The translations under genes were made by a program, and so were the position numbers. From Solirubrobacter deserti (lineage in GTDB: Bacteria > Actinomycetota > Thermoleophilia > Solirubrobacterales > Solirubrobacteraceae), in contig NZ_JAPCID010000021.1 in assembly GCF_027587175.1 (NCBI RefSeq), positions 52,507 to 116,506 on the forward strand: a DNA stretch of 64,000 nucleotides. The letters are read 5' to 3'. The notes under the pieces are model-generated. The model saw nothing but the letters and a program-made list of their open reading frames with translations. It made no database searches and was not told the origin of the DNA. This document shows positions 16,976 through 24,453 of this stretch, piece by piece. The first letter of the stretch is position 1; the number at the start of each line of letters is the position of its first letter.

Positions 16976-17451
16976 GACTGCACCTCCACCGAGCCGACCT
17001 GGAGGGCCGTCAGCCTGGCGTTCGACAGCGTGAAGTCGCCCTTGCTGGAGATGTCGCCGCCGCACACGAGCTCGAGCGAGGCGCCGGTGGCGTCCGTGGT
17101 CGCGGTGGCCTGCAGCGCCAGCGTGCTGGCGTTGCCGATCCAACTCCCGCTGTCGAGCTTGGTCTGGCTGCCGATGCGCTTGATGACGAGATCGCACGCC
17201 GCCAGCTCCTGCTGCGACGTCTTGCTCATCAGGGTCGCCTTGGCGGAGACGGTGAAGGCGCCGTCGGCCGGCAGCGCGATCTTCGCGACGGTCTTGGGCA
17301 GCCCGTCGTGCGTGCCGGCCTGGCTGGCGGTGAGGGCCTTGGAGGCGGAGGAGGTTCCGGTGTCCTCGCGCGGCGGGGCGGCGACCGCGGCGCCGGAGAT
17401 CCCGACGGCCAGCACGCCGACCAGGGCGAGGGTGGGAAGGCTGATTCGCAT
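16972..17451 (-). CDS. Secreted hypothetical protein
   Basis: A 159-residue protein with signal peptide MRISLPTLALVGVLAVGISG...AVAA. The mature part is Thr/Ser/Ala-rich and predicted beta (KIALPADGAFTVSAKATLMS, LQATATTDATGASLELVCGG) with two cysteines (AACDLVIKR, LVCGGD). I do not recognise a family. It is the first gene of a pair with the secreted protein downstream; both N-terminal signal segments and the style of beta sequence are alike, so they may be distantly related or work together outside the cell. Confidence 0.6.
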   Translation of the reverse strand: MRISLPTLALVGVLAVGISGAAVAAPPREDTGTSSASKALTASQAGTHDGLPKTVAKIALPADGAFTVSAKATLMSKTSQQELAACDLVIKRIGSQTKLDSGSWIGNASTLALQATATTDATGASLELVCGGDISSKGDFTLSNARLTALQVGSVEVQS

Positions 17452-17546
17452 GGGACGGCATGGTCCGGCGCACGCGCGCCGTTACATCGGGAGCTCGTCC
17501 CTGATCTTTGCCGGGGTGCGGGCAGCCGCTCCCGTCGGGGTGCGGA

Positions 17547-20498
17547 CTACTCGACGAGGTCGAAGCCGCCTGCGAGGACGGCGTCCAGGCGGCCCGTCCG
17601 CCAGCCGCGGATGGCGTCGCGCACGAGTGGCGTCGGGCGCTCGCGGTAGCGGCGGACGATCGTCGAGCGGCCCTCCTCCGGCGCGCCGACGACCCGAACG
17701 CGCACGCGCCGGCGCTCATAGCCGCCCTTGCCGTCCGGGACCTCCAGCACGTGCATGCCGTCCTCGGGGGCAAGCACCCGCAGCGCGCCGAAGCCGGAGA
17801 CGGTCGCTTCGAACGGCTGCTCGGAGACGACCTCGAGCCGCATGCCGCGCTCGTGCGCCCAGGCCCGGTACATGGCGACGATCCGCGGCGCGAACTCCGG
17901 GTCGCCGTCGACCCTGAGCCCGGCGTCGGCGGGCTCGCCCGCGGCCAGCGCGTCGAGCGCCTCGCCGAGCAGCAGCAGCCGCTGGGCGGCGCGGCGGACG
18001 ATCGCGGCCGGCGGCTGCCGCGCACTGCGGACGCGGTTGAGCAGCGACGCGGCGGAGCGCAGGCCGGATTCCATGCGGTCGCGCAGCTCGATCCCGGCGA
18101 GCACGACGCCCCGCCCGTCGTCCTCCCAGAACCCCGGCTCGGCCATCTGCGCCAGCAGCGCGTCCTTGGTCTCGACCTCGCGCGCCAGCCGCTCGCTGAC
18201 GTTCGCGAACGTCGCCTCCAGCAGCTCGAGCCCCGGTCCGCCCTCGCGCGCGAGCGTCTTCAGCGTGGTCTCGGCGGGCGTCGGCACGACCTCCGACGGC
18301 GCGTCCGGGTCCTCGAAGGTCACCTTGAGCCCGTCGCGCCCCGCGCGGACGAACAGGAACTGGTCGCCGCTGGGCACGTCGTGGCCCGCGATGGCCAGCG
18401 CGAGCGGCGTCAGGAAGTGGCGCTCGACCGCGCGCTTGAGCGGCCGGGCGCCGAGGTCCGGCGTAAAGCCCTCGCTCAGCAGGAACTCCAGCGCGGAGTC
18501 GTCGAACTCCACCGCCCACTGGCGCGAGCGCAGCCCGCGCCGGGCCAACACGGACTCGAGCTCGGCCGCCAGGATCTCGCGCATCACGGGCCGCGACAGC
18601 GGCCGGAAGACGACCGTGCGATCGATCCGGTTGACGAACTCGCGGCGGAACGTCTTGGTCACCGCCTGCTCGACGCTGCGCGCGACGAACCCGCCCTGGG
18701 CGGGCGAGAACCCGATCCCGGCACCCGTCGGGATCGTGGCCCCCAGATTGGAGGTCATGATGATCACGGCGTGCCGGAAGTCGGCGGGCGCGCCGTGCGG
18801 ATCGCTCAGCCGCCCGTCGTCGAACACCTGCAGGAACAGGTCGAAGACGCCGTGGTCGGCCTTCTCGAACTCGTCGAGCAGGACGACCGAGAACGGCTGC
18901 TTGCGGATCGAGGCCACCAGCGACGCGTCCTCGGGCTCGCCGCTGCCCAGCAGCCGCTGCGCGCTGCCGGGGTTCTGGTACTCGGACAGGTCGATCCGGA
19001 TCATCCGGTCGCCTGAGCCGAACAGGTACTCGGCCAGCGCCTTGGCGATCTCGGTCTTGCCGGTACCGGTCGGGCCGACGAACAGCAGCACGGCGAGCGG
19101 CCGCGTCGGGTCCGTCAGCCCCGCCTTGAGCAACGCGATCCGCTCCACCATCAGCTCGACCGCCTCGGGCTGGCCGACGACGCGCGCGCTGAAGAAGCGC
19201 CGCACCGCGTCCACGTCCAGCCGCGAGCGGTCGTCGAGCATCGCCAGCGGCATGCCGGAGCGTTCAGCGACGCTCTCGAGCACGTCGTTGATGCCGTACG
19301 CGTCGCCGGCGCGCTGGCGCGTCGCCTCCAGCAGCGACAGCACCGACCCGGGCAGCGCGCCCGGCAGGAAGTGGCGCGCGAGCGCGAGCGCCTCGTCGGC
19401 CACCGCCGCGTCGGGCGCCACGGCGCGGACCAGCTCGCGCGCGGCGGACTCGTCCGCGGGCTCGACGCGCAGCGGCTCGAACGCGGTCCGCACGGCCGGT
19501 CGCTCGCGCAGCAGCCGCTCGTAGCCGGCCGGGTCGACCTCGCCCACGATCCGCAGGCGCGCGCCCCCCATCCCCTGCAGCAGCATGTCGAGGATGCCCG
19601 TGCGGCTGTGGCGGTGCGTGCCCGTCCACAGCAGCTCCTCGAAGCGCGGCACGATCCACAGCACCGGCGCATCGTCGAGCGCCTTGACGATCCGCAGCAC
19701 CTGTTCCTCGAGCTCGCCGATGAACGTCTGGCCGGCGTTGAGCTCGGTCGCACTCGCCTCGTAGACCGCCCAGCCGCGCTCGCGCGCGAGGTCCGCGCCG
19801 AGCGCGCGCATCCGCACGGTCCGGCCCGAGCCGGGCTCGCCGACGACCAGCACCGAGCGGTCGGCGCCGATCGCTCGCCGGAGCGCGTCGAGGTCGCGCC
19901 CCAAAGCGTCGTCGCCGACGACCCCCGCGTCCAGCGTGCGCGCCGCCTCGCCGCGGTGCAGCCGGCCGGCGCCGCCGAGGTTCCCGGCCAGCTCCTGCAG
20001 CCGCTTGCGGCGCACGAGGTCGGCCCTCACCTGGGGGTCGAGCGCGTCACCGAGCTTGTCCACCAGCGTGAGCAGCTCGTCGACGCGGTTGTCGCCCGCC
20101 GGACTGAGGTCGACCGGCTCGCCGCGGCGCAGCACGAGCGCCCGCAGGTCCGCGAGCGGCGCGGGCTTCAGCCACCCCTCGCCGACGGCCAGCAGAAGCC
20201 GCTGCACGAGCCCGTGACCGGCGCGGCGGTCGAGCGCGCGGAGCAGAAAGCACGCGAACGCGCCGCGCGCGGCCGGGGCGAGCAGCAGCAGCGAGCCTTC
20301 CTCACCGTCGCGCTGCGCGAGCGCCTCGAGCGCGACGCACGCCCGCATCCGCTCGCCGCGCACGAGCGCGAACAGCTCCTCGTCGCCGGTCGCCGACGCG
20401 AGCCGCACGGCCTCCTGGAACTTCGGGTTGAGCAGGAGCGCCGCGGCGCTGCGCTGAGCCTTGGGCAGCGCGCGCAGCTCCGCGATCAGCTCGTTCAC
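17547..20498 (-). CDS. Clp/Hsp100-type AAA+ ATPase fused to a release factor 2-like C-terminus lacking the GGQ domain
   Basis: A 983-residue protein. Residues 1-180 are helical with no recognisable Clp N-domain. AAA+ module 1 has Walker A GEPGSGRT (220-227) but a degenerate Walker B (VLWIVPRFEELL). Module 2 is complete: GPTGTGKT (475-482), VVLLDEFEKA (538-547), IIMTSNLG, and FRREFVNRID with the arginine finger. Residues about 765-983 match RF2 by eye: MAEPGFWEDD (RF2 domain 1), then IVAMYRAWAHERGMRLEVV, MHVLEVPDGKGGYERRRVRV, and a C-terminus YRERPTPLVRDAIRGWRTGR...DAVLAGGFD matching RF2's PYQMVKD...VLDGDLD. The GGQ peptidyl-hydrolysis domain and the SPF codon-recognition tripeptide are absent. 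Inference: an unfoldase that docks on ribosomes. ATGA overlap with the upstream M20 gene. Confidence 0.8.
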   Translation of the reverse strand: MNELIAELRALPKAQRSAAALLLNPKFQEAVRLASATGDEELFALVRGERMRACVALEALAQRDGEEGSLLLLAPAARGAFACFLLRALDRRAGHGLVQRLLLAVGEGWLKPAPLADLRALVLRRGEPVDLSPAGDNRVDELLTLVDKLGDALDPQVRADLVRRKRLQELAGNLGGAGRLHRGEAARTLDAGVVGDDALGRDLDALRRAIGADRSVLVVGEPGSGRTVRMRALGADLARERGWAVYEASATELNAGQTFIGELEEQVLRIVKALDDAPVLWIVPRFEELLWTGTHRHSRTGILDMLLQGMGGARLRIVGEVDPAGYERLLRERPAVRTAFEPLRVEPADESAARELVRAVAPDAAVADEALALARHFLPGALPGSVLSLLEATRQRAGDAYGINDVLESVAERSGMPLAMLDDRSRLDVDAVRRFFSARVVGQPEAVELMVERIALLKAGLTDPTRPLAVLLFVGPTGTGKTEIAKALAEYLFGSGDRMIRIDLSEYQNPGSAQRLLGSGEPEDASLVASIRKQPFSVVLLDEFEKADHGVFDLFLQVFDDGRLSDPHGAPADFRHAVIIMTSNLGATIPTGAGIGFSPAQGGFVARSVEQAVTKTFRREFVNRIDRTVVFRPLSRPVMREILAAELESVLARRGLRSRQWAVEFDDSALEFLLSEGFTPDLGARPLKRAVERHFLTPLALAIAGHDVPSGDQFLFVRAGRDGLKVTFEDPDAPSEVVPTPAETTLKTLAREGGPGLELLEATFANVSERLAREVETKDALLAQMAEPGFWEDDGRGVVLAGIELRDRMESGLRSAASLLNRVRSARQPPAAIVRRAAQRLLLLGEALDALAAGEPADAGLRVDGDPEFAPRIVAMYRAWAHERGMRLEVVSEQPFEATVSGFGALRVLAPEDGMHVLEVPDGKGGYERRRVRVRVVGAPEEGRSTIVRRYRERPTPLVRDAIRGWRTGRLDAVLAGGFDLVE

Positions 20499-21805
20499 CG
20501 CAGCTTCGCGAGCTCCTCGTAGAGCGCCCGCGCGGCCGCCGCGCCGTGCTCGAGCGCGATGAGCCGGTAGGACTCGTTGGGCGCGTGCAGCGCGTCGTCC
20601 GGGAGGCTGAAGCCGGAGACGATCGTCGGGATGCCGCGGGCGGAGAAGTCAGCCAGGACCGGGATCGTCCCGCCCTCGCGCACGAGCGCGGGCGCCTTGC
20701 CGGTGCTGCGCTCGAACGCTCGCCGCGCCGCCCGCAGGACCGGGTCCTCGGGATCGAACGCGCTCGGGCGCGCCGTGTCGGCCGAGAACAGCAGCTCCGC
20801 GCCCTCGGGCAGCGCCTCGCGCAGCAGGTGCTCGAGGTTGGCGGCGATCTCGTCCGGGTCCTGCCCGCCGACGACCCGCACCGACAGATCGGCCGACGCG
20901 ACCGGCACGACGATCGTGCGCGCCTGCCCGCCCTCGATCCGGTGCACGTCCAGCGACGGCTCCGCGGTCGTGCGGACGTAGAACTCGGCCGCGGCGGTGG
21001 CGTCGGCCGGGCGGGCGCCGACGTTGGCCAGCTCGCCCTCGCCGTCGGGCAGCGTCGCCCACGTCTCCACCTCGGCCGGCGTGGGCGGCCGGATGCCGAC
21101 GCGCAGCGGCTCGGGCAGCCGGCCGTCGGCGCCTGCGAGCACCGCGCCCAGCGCGCGGTGCAGCGCGTGGAAGGCGTTCAGCGCCGCGCCACCGTAGATG
21201 CCCGAGTGCGCGGTCTGCGTGCCGGTCCGGACCTCGATGTGCGCGAAGACCATGCCGCGCGTGGCGACCGCGAGCGCCGGCGTGTCGGGGTCGACCATGC
21301 CCGCGTCGAACACGACCGCCGCGTCGGCGCCGCGCTCGTCGGCGCGCACCCAGGCGCCGACGTCGTCGGAGCCGGTCTCCTCGGCGCCCTCGATCAGCAC
21401 GCGCACGTGCACGCCGAGCTCGTTGGCGCGGGCCAGCTCGCAGGCGACGTGCAGCAGCGGCAGGAAGTTGCCCTTGTCGTCGGTCGCGCCGCGGGCGTAC
21501 AGGCGGCCGTCGCGCTCGGTCGGCTCGAACGGGGCCGAGTCCCACAGCGCGAGGTCGCCTGGGTCCTGGACGTCGTAGTGGCCGTAGATGAGGACGGTCG
21601 GCGCGTCCTCGCGGGAGGAGCGCAGCTCGCCGACGACGAGCGGGGCGCCGCCCGCCGTGTCCACCAGCTCGACGGTGCCGCCCGCGTCCGTCACGCGTTT
21701 CGCGGCCCACTCGGCGGCCTCCCGCAGCGCGGCCTCGTCACGCTCGCCGGTGGAGACCGAGGGGATCTTCAGCCACTCGATGGCCTCGCTCAGCAGGTCA
21801 GGCAT
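20495..21805 (-). CDS. M20-family metallopeptidase (dipeptidase)
   Basis: A 436-residue zinc peptidase of the M20 (CNDP/DapE-like) family. Metal and catalytic residues are visible: IYGHYDVQDP (His and Asp), RGATDDKGNF (bridging Asp), IEGAEETGS (catalytic Glu and metal Glu), VVFDAGM, and a C-terminal His in LHAPNESYR. A dimerisation domain sits between (HSGIYGGAALNAFHAL). These enzymes cleave dipeptides or N-acyl amino acids in the cytoplasm. The gene overlaps the upstream biotin carboxylase by eight bases and the Clp-like gene by four, making a three-gene minus-strand unit. Confidence 0.9.
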   Translation of the reverse strand: MPDLLSEAIEWLKIPSVSTGERDEAALREAAEWAAKRVTDAGGTVELVDTAGGAPLVVGELRSSREDAPTVLIYGHYDVQDPGDLALWDSAPFEPTERDGRLYARGATDDKGNFLPLLHVACELARANELGVHVRVLIEGAEETGSDDVGAWVRADERGADAAVVFDAGMVDPDTPALAVATRGMVFAHIEVRTGTQTAHSGIYGGAALNAFHALHRALGAVLAGADGRLPEPLRVGIRPPTPAEVETWATLPDGEGELANVGARPADATAAAEFYVRTTAEPSLDVHRIEGGQARTIVVPVASADLSVRVVGGQDPDEIAANLEHLLREALPEGAELLFSADTARPSAFDPEDPVLRAARRAFERSTGKAPALVREGGTIPVLADFSARGIPTIVSGFSLPDDALHAPNESYRLIALEHGAAAARALYEELAKLR

Positions 21806-23552
21806 CCTTGATCACCGCCAGCGTGTCGCCGGACTTGACCGCGGCGCCCTCGGAGATCGGCAGCTCGGCGATCGTCCCGGCCTTGTGGGCCGTGATCTCG
21901 TTCTCCATCTTCATCGCCTCGATGATGCAGATCAGCGCGCCCGCCTCGACCTGCGCCCCCGGCTCGACGAGCACCTTGAAGACGTTGCCCTGCATGGGCG
22001 AGGCGAGCGTGTCGCCGCCGCCCCCACCGCCGCTGGACCCCTTGCGCTCGCGCTTCTTCGGAGCGGCCTTGGGCGCGGCGCCGTTGCTCGCGGCCGCCTC
22101 GCCGTGGACGGTGACCTGGAAGCGCTTGCCGGACACCTCGACGACGTAGTCGCGGGCGACGACCTCCGCCTCCTCGGCGGCCGGCTCCGGCTTGGGCGCC
22201 GCCAGCGTCTTCAGCCACTCCTTGTCCTCGATCAGGTCCCGGCACGTCTCGCCCTTGGCCCACTGCTCGGAGGCCATGATCGCCTTGTGGAACGGGATCA
22301 GCGTGCGCACGCCCTCGATCTCGAACTCCTTCAGCGCGCGGGCCATGCGGCGCGTGGCGCGCTCGCGGTCGGCGTCCCACACGATCAGCTTCGCCACCAT
22401 CGGGTCGTACAGCGGCGTGATCTCGGAGCCGGACAGCACACCGGAGTCCACGCGCACGCCCGGGCCGGACGGCTCCCGGTAGTGCGTGACCGTGCCCGGC
22501 GCGGGCGCAAAGTTGCGCGCCGCGTCCTCGGCGTTGATGCGGCACTCGATCGCGTGGCCGTGCCAGCGGATGTCGTCCTGGCCGAAGCTCAGCGGCTCGC
22601 CGGCGGCGACGAGGATCTGCTCGCGCACGATGTCCACGCCCGTGACCTCCTCGGTCACGCAGTGCTCGACCTGCACGCGCGTGTTCATCTCCAGGAAGAA
22701 GTACTCGCCCTCGTCGGAGAGCAGGCCCTCGATCGTGCCCGCGCCGCGGTAGTCGACCGCGCGTGCGGCCTCGACCGCGATCTCGCCGATCCGCGCGCGC
22801 AGCTCGGCGTCGACGAGCGGTGCCGGGGACTCCTCGATCAGCTTCTGGTGGCGGCGCTGGATCGAGCAGTCGCGCTCGCCCAGGTGGACGACGTTGCCGT
22901 GCCCGTCGGCCAGCACCTGCACCTCGACGTGGCGCGGGTCCGGCAGGTAGCGCTCCAGGTAGACGGTCGCGTCCGAGAAGAACTTCTCGCCCTCGCGCGC
23001 CGCGCCCTCGAACGCGTCCTTGAGCTTGTCCGGCTCCAGCGCGACGCGGAAGCCCTTGCCGCCTCCGCCGCCCGCGGCCTTGACCGCGACCGGATAGCCG
23101 ATGTCCTCGGCGATGCGTTCAGCGTCTTCGAGCGACTCGACCGGGTCGGTGGTGCCCGGCACGATCGGCACGCCGGCGTCCTGCATCAGCTCGCGCGCCT
23201 TGGTCTTGGAGCCCATCGCCTCGATCGCGCTCGCGGGCGGGCCGATGAACGTCACGCCCGCCTCCTCCAGCCGGCGCGCGAACGCGGCGTTCTCGGCCAG
23301 GAAGCCGTAGCCGGGGTGCACGGCCTCGGCGCCGGACTCCTCGATCACCTCGAGCAGCTTGTCGACGTTGAGGTAGGACTCGGCCGCGGGACCCGGGCCG
23401 AGCAGGTAGGCGTGCGTGGCGCGCTGGACGTGCTGCGCCTCGCGATCGGCCTCGGAGTAGACCGCCACGGACTCGATCCCGAGCTCGTCGAGCGCGCGGA
23501 TGACTCGCACCGCGATCTCCCCGCGGTTCGCGACCAGGACCCTAGTAAACAT
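21798..23552 (-). CDS. Acyl-CoA (acetyl/propionyl-CoA) carboxylase alpha chain: biotin carboxylase plus biotin carrier
   Basis: About 584 residues. Biotin carboxylase domains are intact: VLVANRGEIAVRVIRAL, HPGYGFLAENAAFA, VKAAGGGGGKGFRV (glycine-rich ATP loop), GERDCSIQRRHQKLIEESP and FLEMNTRVQVEHCVTEEVTG. A Gly/Lys linker leads to a biotinyl domain with IIEAMKMENE, where Lys is biotinylated. With a carboxyltransferase beta chain (a candidate is at 33.2-34.7 kb) it carboxylates propionyl-CoA and/or acetyl-CoA. I choose ATG 23552 rather than 23564 because TAGCAT lies ten bases before it and the homologous N-terminus begins there. The start is only ten bases from the divergent phosphatase gene. 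Confidence 0.9.
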   Translation of the reverse strand: MFTRVLVANRGEIAVRVIRALDELGIESVAVYSEADREAQHVQRATHAYLLGPGPAAESYLNVDKLLEVIEESGAEAVHPGYGFLAENAAFARRLEEAGVTFIGPPASAIEAMGSKTKARELMQDAGVPIVPGTTDPVESLEDAERIAEDIGYPVAVKAAGGGGGKGFRVALEPDKLKDAFEGAAREGEKFFSDATVYLERYLPDPRHVEVQVLADGHGNVVHLGERDCSIQRRHQKLIEESPAPLVDAELRARIGEIAVEAARAVDYRGAGTIEGLLSDEGEYFFLEMNTRVQVEHCVTEEVTGVDIVREQILVAAGEPLSFGQDDIRWHGHAIECRINAEDAARNFAPAPGTVTHYREPSGPGVRVDSGVLSGSEITPLYDPMVAKLIVWDADRERATRRMARALKEFEIEGVRTLIPFHKAIMASEQWAKGETCRDLIEDKEWLKTLAAPKPEPAAEEAEVVARDYVVEVSGKRFQVTVHGEAAASNGAAPKAAPKKRERKGSSGGGGGGDTLASPMQGNVFKVLVEPGAQVEAGALICIIEAMKMENEITAHKAGTIAELPISEGAAVKSGDTLAVIKDA

Positions 23553-23562
23553 GGGGCGCGCC

Positions 23563-23568
23563 ATGCTA
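23563..23568 (-). promoter_or_regulatory. -10 box of the biotin carboxylase gene, inside the divergent gene
   Basis: TAGCAT on the minus strand, ten bases before ATG 23552. It covers the ATG of the divergent histidine phosphatase, so transcription of one gene must start over the start codon of the other. Confidence 0.35.
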
Positions 23569-24120
23569 ACCCCTCCCCGCCTCGTCCTGGTCCGCCACGG
23601 CCAGTCGACCTACAACGCCCAGGCCCGGCTGCAGGGTCAGGCCGACCCGCCGCTGTCGCAGACCGGCCGTGCCGACGCGGAGGCGTTGCGCCCTTTTCTG
23701 CCGCGCTTCGAGCAGGTCGTGACGAGCGACCTGCAGCGCGCGAGCGAGACCGCGGCACTGCTCGGCTATCCGGACGCGCCGCGTGACGAGCGCTGGCGCG
23801 AGATCTTCGTCGGCGAGTGGTCCGGGCGCTCGCTGGCGGAGCTGCCGACCGGGACCGAGGCCGCGTGGCGGGGCGGGCCGCTGCGGGCGCCGGACGGGGA
23901 GTCGTGGGCGCAGTTCGAGGCGCGGGTCGGCGGCGCGGTCGACGAGCTGGTGGCCGCGGGCGGCGACTGGCTGGTGATCTGCCACGGCGGCGTGGTCCGC
24001 GCCGCGCTCTCGTACGTGACCGGCGTGAACCCGCGGATGGTCGCCGGGCCGGCCAACACGAGCGTCACCGTGCTGCGCCCGCCGTTCCTCGAGCGCTACG
24101 CCTGGACGCCCGCCCTGTAA
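23563..24120 (+). CDS. Histidine phosphatase superfamily protein (phosphoglycerate mutase-like)
   Basis: A 185-residue enzyme. It opens with the catalytic LVLVRHGQSTYN (phospho-accepting His in RHG) and then QADPPLSQTGRADAEAL, VVTSDLQRASETAAL (Arg pocket), EIFVGEWSGRS (acid) and VICHGGVVRAAL (second His). Members dephosphorylate sugar phosphates, alpha-ribazole-P or other small phosphoesters; substrate not determinable. ATG 23563 lies ten bases from the start of the divergent biotin carboxylase gene, leaving no room for a separate promoter region. It ends before a bidirectional hairpin. Confidence 0.85.
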   Translation: MLTPPRLVLVRHGQSTYNAQARLQGQADPPLSQTGRADAEALRPFLPRFEQVVTSDLQRASETAALLGYPDAPRDERWREIFVGEWSGRSLAELPTGTEAAWRGGPLRAPDGESWAQFEARVGGAVDELVAAGGDWLVICHGGVVRAALSYVTGVNPRMVAGPANTSVTVLRPPFLERYAWTPAL

Positions 24121-24225
24121 GCGATGTGACGCGTCCACTTTTTGCCGCAAGTCTGCGCGAGAGGCCGCGTTCCAGACAGTACGCCGCTCTCATCCTGGGG
24201 CCTTTTGAGTAGCGGTCCATATGGG

Positions 24226-24266
24226 AACCGGCCGGCCGGCAAATGGGGCCGCCGCGCCGGCCGGTT
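24226..24266. terminator. Bidirectional hairpin between convergent genes
   Basis: Perfect 11-bp arms AACCGGCCGGC (24226-24236) and GCCGGCCGGTT (24256-24266) with a 19-base loop, followed on the plus strand by TCTCCC. It lies between the histidine phosphatase stop and the stop of the minus-strand epsilon-like gene. The rest of 24121-24276 shows no further feature. Confidence 0.5.
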
Positions 24267-24276
24267 TCTCCCGACT

Positions 24277-24453
24277 TCACTGCCGGAACACCCACTCCGG
24301 CTCACGATCGACACCCTCAAGCCTCGCCGCCCTGACCCACGGGCTGACCACCGCGGGTTTCCCCTCCCCTGAGGGCGGCGGGGCGGTGTCGACCTCGAAC
24401 TGCTGGATCGCGGCGATCACCGCCGCCGCCTCCTCCGGTGACGGAGCGCTCAT
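24277..24453 (-). CDS. Small acyl-CoA carboxylase epsilon-like protein
   Basis: A 58-residue protein, MSAPSPEEAAAVIAAIQQFE followed by a Pro-rich linker and SPWVRAARLEGVDREPEW. The layout (P-x-P-E-E-x-A-A helix, variable linker, W-x3-A-R-L) resembles actinobacterial acyl-CoA carboxylase epsilon subunits, which stabilise the alpha-beta complex. The biotin carboxylase gene is 0.7 kb away, which supports the idea, but it is co-transcribed with PhoD (ATGA overlap) rather than with a carboxylase gene. Assignment is by pattern only; it could be an unrelated small protein. Confidence 0.5.
   Translation of the reverse strand: MSAPSPEEAAAVIAAIQQFEVDTAPPPSGEGKPAVVSPWVRAARLEGVDREPEWVFRQ

Noticed and set aside
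24096..24372. Short frames on both strands between the histidine phosphatase and epsilon-like genes
   Set aside because: They cross the terminator hairpin, have no ribosome site or -10 at the right distance and no recognisable composition.
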